A stretch of 64,000 nt of DNA from AP-15 sp963700185 (GCA_963700185.1 CAVOWP010000030.1:620001-684000), one strand, 5' to 3'; counted from the first letter of the stretch, positions 35,121 to 44,366 are shown. The notes: a model not told the origin generated them from the letters alone. Program-made: numbers and translations.

Positions 35121-36602
35121 ATGAAAGCGAACGCCAATCCTTATCTGATGCTCGGCGTGCGGCCGTTCATCAATTGCTGCAGCGTGCGGACGATGCATGG
35201 CGGCAGCCTGATGCTGCCTCAGGTCCGCGACGCAATGGCCGAGGCGTCGCGCCATTTCGTCAATCTCGACGAGCTGATGGAGGCGGCGGGACAGCGGCTC
35301 GCCGAGCTGACGGGGGCGGAATGGGGCGTCGTCACCTGCGGCAGCGCGGCTGCGGTAGCGCTTGGGACGGCGGCCTGCGTCGCCGGCAACGATCCGGTGA
35401 AAATGCTGCGCCTCCCGTTCACCGACGGGATGATCAACCGCGTTGTCATCCCGAAGACCCAGCGTTTCGCCTATGACCAGGCGGTGCGCATGATCGGCTG
35501 CCATCTGGTCGAAATCGCGACGCGCGAGGATCTCGACGCGGCGGTCGCCGAGCCGGTGGCAATGGTGGTGCTGCTAGGGAAACAAGAGCATTTGGGGAGC
35601 TTGCGGCTCGAGGAGATTGCCTCTGTTGCCAAGCCACGGGGCATCCCGATCATGGTGGACGCCGCCTCCGAGCACCTTGAGCGGCCGAGCCCGTGGCTCG
35701 TGCGTGGAGCGGATCTCGTGGTCTACAGCGGCGGCAAGTTCTTGCGCGGCCCACAGACCAGCGGTCTGCTGCTCGGCTCGAAGCAATTGGTGCAGGCGGC
35801 CTGGTCCAACGCGTCGCCGCACCAGGCGCTGGGCCGCCCGATGAAAGTGTCGAAGGAGGACATCATCGGCGTGCTGACCGCGGTCGAGCACTGGTTCGAG
35901 GAGCGCGACCACGCGGCCGAGCGGCAACAGTGGTACGACGATCTGGAGGTCATCGCGGAGCGGGTCGGGGCGTTGCACGGCGCCGGCGGCGAGCTCATCG
36001 AGCCGAATGGCGTCGACCGGGTGCCGCGGCTGCGCGTGTTCTGGGACCGCTGGCAATATCCGCTCGAAGGGCTGGCGCTGCGTCAGCAGGTGGTCGATGG
36101 CGAGCCGCGCATCATGCTCGACGACAACTCAGCAACCGAGAATTCTATTGCGATCGACCCGTTCCAGCTGCAGCCCGGCGAGGCGGCGCAGGTCGGCGAT
36201 GCAATCGCGGCGGTGCTGCGCGAGGCCAGCCGGCAGGCGCCGGCCCCCGCTCGGCCGCCAGAGACCGAAATCGCCGGCGAGTGGGAGTTGCGGATCGACT
36301 TTCTGCAGGGCTCGCGCGTCCACCGGCTCAGCCTCGAGCAGCGCGGGCCCGAACTCGCCGGCCATCAGCGCTCGACCCATTTCGAGGGCCCGGTCAGCGG
36401 CTGGCTTAACGGCGACCAGATCCAGCTCTCGTTCACCTCACGCTATGAAGGCAGCACGATCTGCTATTTCTTCGACGGCGAGATCCGCGACGGCAGCATG
36501 ATTGGCACGGCGATGCTCGGCGCCGCCAGCGACCAGAACCACGGCATCGTCAACCGCAGCCAGTTCGGCCCCGGCCGCTGGCACGCCAGCCGGGTGGGGT
36601 GA
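35121..36602 (+). CDS. SelA/DgaE-like PLP-dependent enzyme with C-terminal beta-domain
   Basis: 493 residues. Residues ~1-370 form a fold type I PLP enzyme of the SelA / D-glucosaminate-6-phosphate ammonia-lyase group: GGSLMLPQVRDAM, TCGSAAAVALGTAAC, the PLP Asp180 in PIMVDAASE, and the likely Schiff-base Lys206 in VVYSGGKFLRGPQTSG. After an Ala/Pro linker (~371-383), residues 384-493 are an extra beta-rich domain (GEWELRIDFLQGSRVHRLSLEQ...FEGPVSGWLNGDQIQLSF) that looks like a small lipocalin-like barrel. A lyase or racemase acting on an amino sugar or amino acid is plausible but not shown. Its stop overlaps the next gene (GTGA). Confidence 0.8.
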   Translation: MKANANPYLMLGVRPFINCCSVRTMHGGSLMLPQVRDAMAEASRHFVNLDELMEAAGQRLAELTGAEWGVVTCGSAAAVALGTAACVAGNDPVKMLRLPFTDGMINRVVIPKTQRFAYDQAVRMIGCHLVEIATREDLDAAVAEPVAMVVLLGKQEHLGSLRLEEIASVAKPRGIPIMVDAASEHLERPSPWLVRGADLVVYSGGKFLRGPQTSGLLLGSKQLVQAAWSNASPHQALGRPMKVSKEDIIGVLTAVEHWFEERDHAAERQQWYDDLEVIAERVGALHGAGGELIEPNGVDRVPRLRVFWDRWQYPLEGLALRQQVVDGEPRIMLDDNSATENSIAIDPFQLQPGEAAQVGDAIAAVLREASRQAPAPARPPETEIAGEWELRIDFLQGSRVHRLSLEQRGPELAGHQRSTHFEGPVSGWLNGDQIQLSFTSRYEGSTICYFFDGEIRDGSMIGTAMLGAASDQNHGIVNRSQFGPGRWHASRVG

Positions 36603-37603
36603 CACCCGCGCCGAAGAGGCGGCGAATGAGACGCCGTGAGTTGCTACTGCTGGGCGGGGTGGTGGCAATGCCGCGCGCCCTCCGCGCGCAGCAGAAGGCG
36701 ATGCCGGTGATCGGTTTCCTTAGCAGCGCGTCGCCCGGCTTGTCCGCGCCGCTTGTGGCCGCGTTCCGCGAAGGGCTGAGCGAGACCGGCTATGTCGAGG
36801 GGCAGAACGTGGGGATCGAGTACCGCTGGGCCGAATTCCAGTACGATCGGTTGCCCGCATTGGCCGCCGACCTCGTCGCCCGCAAGGTCGAGGTGATCGC
36901 GACCAACGGCGACCCCCGTGCGGCACTGGCGGCGAAAAACGCCACCTCGGCGATCCCGATTGTCTTCAGCGCCATCAGCGACCCGGTCTCGTTCGGGCTG
37001 GTCGGCAGTCTCGCTCGGCCGGGCGGCAACCTCACTGGCGTCAGCCCCATGCAAACCGAGCTGATGGGCAAGCGGCTCGAGCTGCTTTGCGAGCTGGTTC
37101 CCCGGGCTGGGGTGATCGCCCATCTCGTCAACCCGACCAATCCGAGTGCCGAGCGCAGGATGCGAGATGTGCAGGAAGCGGCGCGCGCGAAGGGGGTGAC
37201 GCTCTCTACTCTGAAAGCCAAAAACGAAAGCGATATCGACGACGCCTTCGCTTCCTTGGCCCAACTGCAAGCCGGCGCGCTCGTCGTCGACCCCGACCCG
37301 TTCTTCTCCAGCCGGCGCGAGGAGATCGTGGCCCTCGCGGCGCGCTATGCTGTTCCGGCGATCTATGGATGGCGCGAGGCCACGACGGCCGGAGGTCTAA
37401 TCAGCTATGGGGCTAGCACCGCTTCTGTCTATTACCAGGGCGGCATTTTGGTCGGCAAGATTCTCAAGGGCGCCAAGCCGGCCGATCTACCGGTCCGGCA
37501 GCCCACCAAATTCGAGCTGGTCGTTAATCTCACGACTGCGCATACGCTAGGCCTCACGATCCCGGAGTCGATCCTCGCCCGCGCCGAAGAGGTCATCGAA
37601 TGA
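36599..37603 (+). CDS. ABC binding protein, ABC_sub_bind (TrpX/DUF534-like)
   Basis: 334 residues from GTG 36599, overlapping the preceding stop by 4 bases; an ATG at 36626 (MRRRELLLLGGVVAM) is an alternative and begins with a Tat-like RRRELL signal. The fold begins VIGFLSSASPGLSAPLVAAFREGLSETGYVEGQNVGIEYRWAE, typical of the ABC_sub_bind family, and GGLISYGASTASVYYQGGILVGKILKGAKPADLPVRQPTKFELVVN near the end is its hallmark. No permease is adjacent. Coupling to the PLP enzyme hints that ligand and enzyme substrate are related. Confidence 0.87.
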   Translation: MTPAPKRRRMRRRELLLLGGVVAMPRALRAQQKAMPVIGFLSSASPGLSAPLVAAFREGLSETGYVEGQNVGIEYRWAEFQYDRLPALAADLVARKVEVIATNGDPRAALAAKNATSAIPIVFSAISDPVSFGLVGSLARPGGNLTGVSPMQTELMGKRLELLCELVPRAGVIAHLVNPTNPSAERRMRDVQEAARAKGVTLSTLKAKNESDIDDAFASLAQLQAGALVVDPDPFFSSRREEIVALAARYAVPAIYGWREATTAGGLISYGASTASVYYQGGILVGKILKGAKPADLPVRQPTKFELVVNLTTAHTLGLTIPESILARAEEVIE

Positions 37604-37642
37604 GCCGCCGGCAGCAGCCGCCGGCTGAGGGTGGGGTAACGC

Positions 37643-38611
37643 TCAGAACCAGCGGGCCTTGTCGACGAGGTTACGCAGCGGCTGGCCGGCGAGGAAGCGG
37701 CGGCAGTTGTCGAGGATGATCTCGTAGCGGCGCTCGTCGAGATAGGGGCCGTAGCCGGCGGTGTGCGGCGTCAACAGCACGCCGGGGGTTGTCCATAGCG
37801 GGTGGCCGGCGGGCAGCGGCTCCTGCTCGTAGACGTCGAGACCGACGCCGGCAATCTCGCCGGCCCGCAATGCCTCGACCAGATCGTCGAGCCGGGTGGT
37901 CATGCCGCGTCCGATGTTGATGAAGAACGCGGTCTTCTTCATTTCTTGAAACCGGGCCCGGTTCATAAAGCCTTCGGTTTCCGGCGTGTGCGGCACTGTC
38001 AGGATTACGAAATCGGCGGTCGGCAGCAGCGCGTCGAGCTCATCGCCGCGGTGCAGTTCGGCTACGCCCGGCGGCGCGTCGCGGCGGCGCTCGTCGACGC
38101 CGATCACGCGCATACCGAAAGCCGCAGTGAGCCGAGCGACTTCGCTGCCGATGCCACCGACGCCGACGACCAGCGCCGTGGCCTCGGGCAGATGGACGAC
38201 CCCGGTATCCGGCGGCAGCTTCTTCCATTCGCGCCGGAGCTGCTGCGGGATGTAGTGATGAAGTCCGCGCGCGAAGGCCAGGACGAAGGCCATCACATGC
38301 GCGCCGATGTGGTCGTTGTAGATCTCGCGGAAGTTGGTGATCGCCACCGGGTGGGCAATCAGCTCGGGGTAGTAGTAGCCGGCCGGCGGCGCCGCCTGCG
38401 GGGCTTGAAGCCAGCGCAGCTGTTGGGCCTGGCGCAATAGGTCCGGGGGGATTACGCCGAAGGCGGCGTCGGCATCGGCGATCACTTGGGCCGCATGAGT
38501 ATGGTTTTCGGCGACGATGACCTTGAGCTCGGGCTGCGCGGCAGCGAGCCGCAAGCCCCACTCGCGGGTCTTTTCGTTCTGCGGCGGCAACATCACGAAT
38601 TCGGTCGGCAT
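37643..38611 (-). CDS. D-2-hydroxyacid dehydrogenase
   Basis: 322 residues from ATG 38611 (MPTEFVMLPP). The Rossmann motif is ALVVGVGGIGSEVARL, catalytic Arg near FFINIGRGMTTRLDDLVEAL, Glu in DVYEQEPLPAGHPLW and His in LLTPHTAGY. GRG replaces the more usual ARG, which still supplies the arginine. It belongs to the same superfamily as the genes at 14272 and 40549 but is clearly divergent from both. Substrate unknown. Convergent with the binding protein at 36599. Confidence 0.87.
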   Translation of the reverse strand: MPTEFVMLPPQNEKTREWGLRLAAAQPELKVIVAENHTHAAQVIADADAAFGVIPPDLLRQAQQLRWLQAPQAAPPAGYYYPELIAHPVAITNFREIYNDHIGAHVMAFVLAFARGLHHYIPQQLRREWKKLPPDTGVVHLPEATALVVGVGGIGSEVARLTAAFGMRVIGVDERRRDAPPGVAELHRGDELDALLPTADFVILTVPHTPETEGFMNRARFQEMKKTAFFINIGRGMTTRLDDLVEALRAGEIAGVGLDVYEQEPLPAGHPLWTTPGVLLTPHTAGYGPYLDERRYEIILDNCRRFLAGQPLRNLVDKARWF

Positions 38612-38832
38612 CGGATTGTCCCTCCCGTTGAGTGTACGCAGCAGCATCGGACCTCGCCGCCGCCGCAGCAAGCGGCTCTCAACTCCCTTGATTCAATGAC
38701 CGGTCTCCCGCCTCGGCCATGGTGTGCCGCCTAAACTTTCTCGACCAGCAGATGCCGTGGTAACTTCATACTTCCCGCTCTGCACGAAGATGGATCGGCA
38801 AGGGGGATCGGCACCATGCGATCGAGGACCCG

Positions 38833-40443
38833 TTGACCGAGGCGGCTGACCAGAATGGCATCGTCCTCGCGAACCTGCCCGCTGGACCAACAGAACGTCG
38901 AATCGCGTTCGCGGTCGCCCTCGCGCTCTTGGGCATTGCGGCCGTCGTAGCCCCGTTCGCGAGCGTGCAGCTTCCACGGAGCGACGCTTGGATACCGATC
39001 ACAAACACGTACATTTTCTTGGCTGATCTCGTCACGTGGGTACTTCTGATTTCTCAATTCAATATTGTCCGCTGGCACGCGCTGTTGGTCGTGGCGAGCG
39101 GCTACCTTTTCACCGCTATGATGGCCGTTCCGCTGCTCCTGACCTTTCCGGGCGCGTTCACGCAGACCGGTCTCCTCGGTGCCGGTTTGCAGACCAACGG
39201 CTGGATTTCCGCATTCTGGGTTTCCGGGTACCCTCTCGCGACCATCGGCTATGCGCTGCTGAAGAATAAAGAGCCGGGAGCCCTCGTGTCGCACGGCACT
39301 ACGCGAACCGGCGTCGCAGCGAGCGTCGCCGTTTCGATCGCGATCGTTTTCGCGCTGACATTGATCGCCACGGCTGGAGAACCGTATTTACCGAAGCTCT
39401 TTCTTGATAGAAACCGATCGGCGGTCAACCTCCGCCACGTTGGCGCGTTTTTATTGCTGCTGAACGCCGTTGCGCTCCTCTTGCTGTGGTTGCGGCGAAG
39501 ATCGATTCTCGGTCTATGGCTCATCGTCGTCCTGTGTGGATCGATAGCGAATGCGTTGGTCGGGTGGATACTTACTCCCGGCAGATTCAGCCTGGCGTTT
39601 TACGCGGGCCGCTCCTTCCTTGTCATCACAGCGACGGTGTTGCTTATTGTCTTACTCACGGAGACGATGACCCTGTACGCGCGTTTGGCGGTTTCTATTT
39701 TCGCCCAGCGCCGCGAGCGCGAGAGCCGCATGATGACTATGGAAGCACTGGCAGCGTCGATTGCCCACGAATTGAATCAACCGTTAGCCGCGTTGGTGGG
39801 CAACGGCAGCGCAGGACTGCGCTGGCTTGATCGTCCGGTCCCGGATCTCTCCGAGGCGCGAGCGTCCCTCCAACGTATCGTCAGAGATGGCCATCGTGCT
39901 GCCGAGGTAATCGAAAGCATTCGCTCGTTGTTCCGAGTAGCCGACCAAGAAAGAAGTCCGATCTCCATCAATGCGATCATATTCGAGGTCCTCGATCTCG
40001 TAGGAGCCGAATTGCGGTCGGAACGCGTTCACGTTGTGACTGATCTAGCCGCGGATTTGCCGATGATGTCGGCCAGTAAAGGTCAGTTGCAGCAGGTCAT
40101 GCTGAACTTGGTCACGAATGCTGTCGAAGCGATGAGGCCTGTTACCGATCGCGCCCGCATGCTCAAGGTGAGCTCTACGCTCGTCAGCGGTCAGGGTGCC
40201 TTGATCGACGTAGCCAACTCCGGCATCGGCATCGAACCGAAAAAAGTCGAAGGGCTCTTCGATGCATTCTTCACGACAAAACCCCATGGCACGGGCATGG
40301 GCCTGGCGATCTGCCGCTCGATAGTCGAGGCCCACGGCGGACGGTTATCGGTAGCGCCCAACGAGCCCCACGGCGCTGTTTTTCGGTTCACGCTGCCGGT
40401 CGAGGACGCGTCGTCACCGCACTCAGCTCCACTGGCTTCGTAG
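38833..40443 (+). CDS. Orphan sensor histidine kinase with MASE4-like membrane domain
   Basis: 536 residues from TTG 38833. Residues ~20-285 contain eight or so membrane segments resembling the MASE4 sensor domain. A dimerisation helix with the phospho-acceptor His312 (SIAHELNQPLAAL) and a HATPase domain follow: N box LNLVTNAVEAM, G1 DVANSGIGI, G2 HGTGMGLAI. The last 10 residues are Ser/Pro-rich. It should autophosphorylate in response to a membrane-sensed signal. No response regulator gene is adjacent, so its partner is elsewhere. Confidence 0.88.
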   Translation: MTEAADQNGIVLANLPAGPTERRIAFAVALALLGIAAVVAPFASVQLPRSDAWIPITNTYIFLADLVTWVLLISQFNIVRWHALLVVASGYLFTAMMAVPLLLTFPGAFTQTGLLGAGLQTNGWISAFWVSGYPLATIGYALLKNKEPGALVSHGTTRTGVAASVAVSIAIVFALTLIATAGEPYLPKLFLDRNRSAVNLRHVGAFLLLLNAVALLLLWLRRRSILGLWLIVVLCGSIANALVGWILTPGRFSLAFYAGRSFLVITATVLLIVLLTETMTLYARLAVSIFAQRRERESRMMTMEALAASIAHELNQPLAALVGNGSAGLRWLDRPVPDLSEARASLQRIVRDGHRAAEVIESIRSLFRVADQERSPISINAIIFEVLDLVGAELRSERVHVVTDLAADLPMMSASKGQLQQVMLNLVTNAVEAMRPVTDRARMLKVSSTLVSGQGALIDVANSGIGIEPKKVEGLFDAFFTTKPHGTGMGLAICRSIVEAHGGRLSVAPNEPHGAVFRFTLPVEDASSPHSAPLAS

Positions 40444-40548
40444 CCGGCACTGAGATCGCGCGCTACCCGCGGCAAGCCGCACGGCCAAGGTGGAAAGGAG
40501 GACGGCGACGCGATAGGGTCTCGGCATAACATCAAGAGGGACCGACCG

Positions 40549-41544
40549 ATGGAGACCAGCACGACCGGGATCAACAGAAAGAAATTGCTGCTGCCGACGA
40601 CGATGTCGAAGGCCGGATGGGCGCTCGTCGAGGCCCGCGACGATGTCGAGGGTGTCTCCTTTCAGCCCACCGTGCCGAAGGCCGAATTGCATCGGCTGTT
40701 GGAAGACGTCTCCGGCGTCGCGCTCGGCGTTCAGCCGTTCAGCGACCCGGAGCTCGATGCGGCGCCGGCGCTCGAAGTCGTATCGCGCATCGGGGTCGGT
40801 TATGACGCGGTCGACGTGCCGGCGCTGACCCGCCGCAAGATCCCCTTGATGATCGGCGGCACCGCCAATTCGGTCTCTGTCGCAGAAGCCGGAGTGTTCC
40901 TGATCATGTCCTTGGCGCGACGCGGCGCGGCGATGGACAGGCTCGTGCGGGAGGGGCGCTGGCAGGACCGCTACAAGGAGATGTCGGTCGACCTCTACGG
41001 CAAGACCGTGCTGATCGTCGGCTTCGGCAAGATCGGCACGCGCTCGGCCAAGCGCTTCGCGGCGATGGAGACGCACGTGCTGGTCTACGACCCCTATATG
41101 TATTCGGAGACGATCCGCGGCATGGGCTACGAGCCGGTGCAGGACCTCGACGCCGCGGTGGCGCGCGCCGATTTCATCACGATCCATTGCCCGAAGACGC
41201 CCGAGACGGTTGGCCTCTTCGACGCGGCGCGGCTCGCGCATATGAAGCGCACCGCCTTCATCGTCAATACCGCGCGCGGCGGCATCATCGACGAGAAGGC
41301 GCTCTACGACGCGCTGAAAGCCAACCGCATCGCCGGCGCCGCGCTCGACGTCTTCGACCAGGAGCCGACCCCGCAGGACAACCCGCTCTTGACCCTGCCG
41401 AACTTCATCGCCGCCCCGCATGTCGCCGGCGTCACCCGCGAGGCGGTCGACCGCATGGGCGTCGCCGCCGTCGAGAACATCCTCAGCGTCCTCGACGGCA
41501 AGCCGATCCGCGACAACGTCGTCAACAAGGAAGTGCTGGACTAA
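40549..41544 (+). CDS. Hydroxyacid dehydrogenase (D-isomer-specific, phosphoglycerate dehydrogenase-like)
   Basis: 331 residues. The Rossmann motif is VLIVGFGKIGTRSAKRF, with the acidic cofactor residue in VYDPYM (NAD preference). Catalytic Arg is in FIVNTARGGIIDEKAL, Glu in DVFDQEPTPQDNPL and His in AAPHVAGVTREA. It is most like the SerA-type catalytic core without a regulatory domain. The neighbourhood (acid dehydrogenase, PEP-mutase-like enzyme, aldolase) suggests organic-acid catabolism. It converges tightly with the quinone oxidoreductase gene (4-base gap). Confidence 0.88.
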   Translation: METSTTGINRKKLLLPTTMSKAGWALVEARDDVEGVSFQPTVPKAELHRLLEDVSGVALGVQPFSDPELDAAPALEVVSRIGVGYDAVDVPALTRRKIPLMIGGTANSVSVAEAGVFLIMSLARRGAAMDRLVREGRWQDRYKEMSVDLYGKTVLIVGFGKIGTRSAKRFAAMETHVLVYDPYMYSETIRGMGYEPVQDLDAAVARADFITIHCPKTPETVGLFDAARLAHMKRTAFIVNTARGGIIDEKALYDALKANRIAGAALDVFDQEPTPQDNPLLTLPNFIAAPHVAGVTREAVDRMGVAAVENILSVLDGKPIRDNVVNKEVLD

Positions 41545-41548
41545 AGGT

Positions 41549-42520
41549 TCAGACAAGCACCACCATTTTGCCGCCGGCCTGGTTCGATTCCATCACCCGG
41601 TGCGCTTCCCGAATGTCCTCAAAGCGGAACACTCGGGCCGGTTTCGCTTTGTATCGACCAGCAGCCACTTGATCGGCGATGGTCTGGAGCGGAACGTCCG
41701 ACAGAGGAAAGCCCGGTTTGCCGAACACAAAACTGCCGAAGAAGCTGAAGTGGACACCGCTCGACATCTGCAGCAGCGGGTTGAAATCGGCCAGCGGAGC
41801 GAGTCCTCCTAAAAAGCCCGCCAGGCACGCGCGCCCACCCCGCCGCAGCATGGCGAGCGAATCCAGGATCGTGCTGTTGCCGACGAGGTCGAGAACGGCG
41901 TCGATCCGTTTCCGTTCTGGGATGCGCTCCGATAGGTCCGGGCCCTCGATCTCGACGCGGCGTGCGCCGAGCGCCTCCAACGTGTGGAAGTGATCTTGGT
42001 TGCGCGCTGTTGCGATGACGTGTGCACCGGCATTTACCGCCATGTTCAGAGCTGCCTGCCCAAACGACGACATTGCCCCTCGGATCACCAGCGTCTGGCC
42101 CTCGACGAGCTCAAGGTTGCGGAACAGGCAGGTCCAGGCCGTGGCGTACGATTCCGGGATAGCAGCGAGGTCCTCCCAGGGAAGATTGGACTCGATCGGC
42201 GCCACATTTGCCGCGGGTGGCCGGGTATACTCGGCGTAGCTGCCGTTAATCGTCCGTCCCATACCTCCCATCAGCGCGGCTACCTTGGTTCCGACGGCGA
42301 ATTCGCCACTTGGGCAGGATTTGACGAGGCCGACACACTCGATGCCGCTCACCTCCGCGGCCTCGGCCCATTCTCCCCTTCGCATGTGCATCTCGGCGTG
42401 GTTCACCCCGAACGCCTTGACTTGGATGACGACATGGCCCGGCTTGGGTTCGGGGTCCGGGATCTCCTTGATTATCAAGTTTTCAGGGCCACCGGACTTT
42501 CCTATGACGATTGCGCGCAT
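41549..42520 (-). CDS. Zinc-independent alcohol dehydrogenase / quinone oxidoreductase (MDR)
   Basis: 323 residues from ATG 42520 (MRAIVIGKSGGPENLIIKEIPDPEP). It shows the GroES-like N-terminal domain (VVIQVKAFGVNHAEMHMRRGEW) and the NADPH-binding segment TLVIRGAMSSFGQAALNMAVNAGAHVIATARN. The zinc-binding cysteines of alcohol dehydrogenases are absent, placing it with QOR-type reductases. It is the last gene of the hydrolase-PEPM-MDR operon under the divergent LysR gene. Confidence 0.87.
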   Translation of the reverse strand: MRAIVIGKSGGPENLIIKEIPDPEPKPGHVVIQVKAFGVNHAEMHMRRGEWAEAAEVSGIECVGLVKSCPSGEFAVGTKVAALMGGMGRTINGSYAEYTRPPAANVAPIESNLPWEDLAAIPESYATAWTCLFRNLELVEGQTLVIRGAMSSFGQAALNMAVNAGAHVIATARNQDHFHTLEALGARRVEIEGPDLSERIPERKRIDAVLDLVGNSTILDSLAMLRRGGRACLAGFLGGLAPLADFNPLLQMSSGVHFSFFGSFVFGKPGFPLSDVPLQTIADQVAAGRYKAKPARVFRFEDIREAHRVMESNQAGGKMVVLV

Positions 42521-42596
42521 AAGGAATCCTCTGGGATTGAGTTTGCGCCTGCAGAGCACAGCCTTGAGACGGTCCGCGTCCCTGTGTCGTTGGCCT

Positions 42597-43361
42597 TCAC
42601 CCGGAAAAGGCCTTCTTCGCTTCCTGTTGAAGCGCACCCATCGCGCGGATGTACGGAATTGGACCGTAGCTGATGCGCGAGACTCCGAGCTGAGACAGCC
42701 GATCAGCTGACGGAACGCCGTCCATGACCATGACGTTGACGGGCAACGTGACGCCTTCGGAGATCCGGCCAATCAGCGCATCGTCTTGCAGCCCGGGAAT
42801 GAAGAAGCCGGACGCGCCCGCGGCTGCATATGCCTTGGCCCTGTCCAGAGCTTCACCCACAGACTGTGCCGGATCGCGGCCCTGGCCGAGAAACAAGTCG
42901 GTCCGCGCGTTGATGAAGAAGAGCCCGACGCCCTTCTGCTCCACAGCCTTGCGGATGGCTGTGATCCGGCGCGCCTGCCGATCGACGTCGTACAGGCCCG
43001 AGCCCTTGACAACTCGATCCTCGAAGTTGATGCCGATCACGCCCAGATCGAGAAGACGCGCGATGTTATCGGCCAACTCGCCGTCAGCTTCGCTGTACCC
43101 GCCTTCGAAGTCCACGGTGACAGGGACATCGATCGTGGCTGCGATCCGTGCGACAGTTTGTTCAGCGAGCTCGATCGGGATGGCCTCGCCGTCCCGGTAG
43201 CCCTGCGCCTCCGCGACCGACCAGCTGCTGGTCGCGATCGCCTTTGCGCCCGCCTCGAGAATGGATTTGGCGCTGCCCGCATCCCACGCATTGTACAGGA
43301 GCAAGGGCGCTCCTTTGACGTGGAGTTCAGCGAAGCGCTTGGCTTTTTCAATCTGGTTCAT
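42597..43361 (-). CDS. Isocitrate lyase / PEP mutase-family protein
   Basis: 254 residues. The fold starts PLLLYNAWDAGSAKSILEAGAKAIATSSWSVAEAQGYRDGE; metal and substrate residues lie in VTVDFEGGYSE and GINFEDRV, and FFINARTDLFL and FIPGLQD follow. Such proteins cleave or form C-C or C-P bonds alpha to a carboxylate (2-methylisocitrate lyase, oxaloacetate hydrolase, PEP mutase relatives). The KKCGH loop of isocitrate lyase is missing, so the exact reaction is open. Four bases separate it from the alpha/beta hydrolase upstream. Confidence 0.86.
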   Translation of the reverse strand: MNQIEKAKRFAELHVKGAPLLLYNAWDAGSAKSILEAGAKAIATSSWSVAEAQGYRDGEAIPIELAEQTVARIAATIDVPVTVDFEGGYSEADGELADNIARLLDLGVIGINFEDRVVKGSGLYDVDRQARRITAIRKAVEQKGVGLFFINARTDLFLGQGRDPAQSVGEALDRAKAYAAAGASGFFIPGLQDDALIGRISEGVTLPVNVMVMDGVPSADRLSQLGVSRISYGPIPYIRAMGALQQEAKKAFSG

Positions 43362-43365
43362 GTCA

Positions 43366-44256
43366 TTATCCTCCGTCTGCCAAGTGTTCGACCACGGGAA
43401 GCGCCCGGTCGAGGAAGTCGCGAATAACGACCGCGATCTCCGCGCTATGCGTCTCCAACGCGAAGTGACCCGTATCGAAGAAGCGGACATCCGCGTCGGG
43501 GATATCGCGCTTGAACGCTTCCGCGCCGGGCGGCAGGAAGAACGGATCGTTCTTGCCCCAAACCGCCAGCAACGGCGGCTTATGCTCTCGAAAGTAAGCC
43601 TGGAATTGAGGATAGAGAACGATGTTGCTGGCATAGTCGAGGAGCAGATCGAGCTGCGCCTCATGTGCTCCCGGGCGGGCCAGATAGTGGTCATCCAGCG
43701 AGCGGCCATCAGGTGACACGGTGGACGGATCTGCGACCCCGTGGGTGTATTGAAAGAGTGTCGTTTCGGGCGCCAGGAAATTCCGTAGAGCATCGCGGTT
43801 CGCCTGGGTCGGTTCAAGCCAATAGGTTCGAATCGGATTCCAGGCGTCGCTCAGCCCTTCCTCGTAGGCGTTGCCGTTCTGGGAAACAATCGCGGTTATG
43901 CGTTCCGGGTGCTTTAGAGCAATCCTCAACCCCACGGGAGCGCCGTAATCAAAGATGTAGACTGCGAACCGTTTCAGCCCGATGACGTCGGTGAAATGGT
44001 CGATCGTCTCGGCAAGGTTCTCGAACGTGTAATTGAACGAATGGCGTGAAGGCATGTCCGACTGACCAAAGCCCGGCAGGTCAGGCGCTACAAGATGAAA
44101 GCTGTCCGCGAGAAGTGGAATCAAATCGCGGAACATGTGCCCGGCCGTTGGAAACCCGTGCAACAGGAGCAATGTCGGAGCGTCGGCCCGCCCGGCTTCC
44201 CGGTAGAAAATGTTGAGACCGTCGACCTCGGTCGTGCGGTAGGTGATCGGGGGCAT
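43366..44256 (-). CDS. Alpha/beta hydrolase, haloalkane dehalogenase/epoxide hydrolase-like
   Basis: 296 residues from ATG 44256 (MPPITYRTTEVDG); longer starts at 44307 or 44319 would run across the LysR-type operator and are rejected. The oxyanion motif is LLLHGFPTAGH. The nucleophile is Asp103 in VYIFDYGAPVG, not Ser, which points to dehalogenases or epoxide hydrolases. The catalytic acid is in WGKNDPFF and the His in DTGHFALE. It opens the operon of three catabolic genes on this strand. Confidence 0.86.
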   Translation of the reverse strand: MPPITYRTTEVDGLNIFYREAGRADAPTLLLLHGFPTAGHMFRDLIPLLADSFHLVAPDLPGFGQSDMPSRHSFNYTFENLAETIDHFTDVIGLKRFAVYIFDYGAPVGLRIALKHPERITAIVSQNGNAYEEGLSDAWNPIRTYWLEPTQANRDALRNFLAPETTLFQYTHGVADPSTVSPDGRSLDDHYLARPGAHEAQLDLLLDYASNIVLYPQFQAYFREHKPPLLAVWGKNDPFFLPPGAEAFKRDIPDADVRFFDTGHFALETHSAEIAVVIRDFLDRALPVVEHLADGG

Positions 44257-44305
44257 GCGCGGCTCCGTGGTGCGTGGAATCTTGATGTCGAGGCCGAAAA
44301 TGCGC

Positions 44306-44320
44306 ATTGCAGTCGGCAAT
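44306..44320. promoter_or_regulatory. Candidate LysR-type operator
   Basis: ATTGC-AGTCG-GCAAT is a perfect 15-base inverted repeat containing the T-N11-A pattern typical of LysR-type binding sites. It lies about 50 bases from both divergent start codons (44256 and 44367), where a LysR activator normally binds to control its target and itself. This also supports the chosen hydrolase start. Confidence 0.6.
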
Positions 44321-44366
44321 TGAATTGAGCGAAAACGCGTTTCTCTATTTCAGGATTTGCAACAGT

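Noticed and set aside
41581..41600. GGTTCGATTCC, reminiscent of a tRNA T-arm
   Set aside because: It lies inside the coding region of the quinone oxidoreductase and no acceptor, D or anticodon arms can be folded around it.
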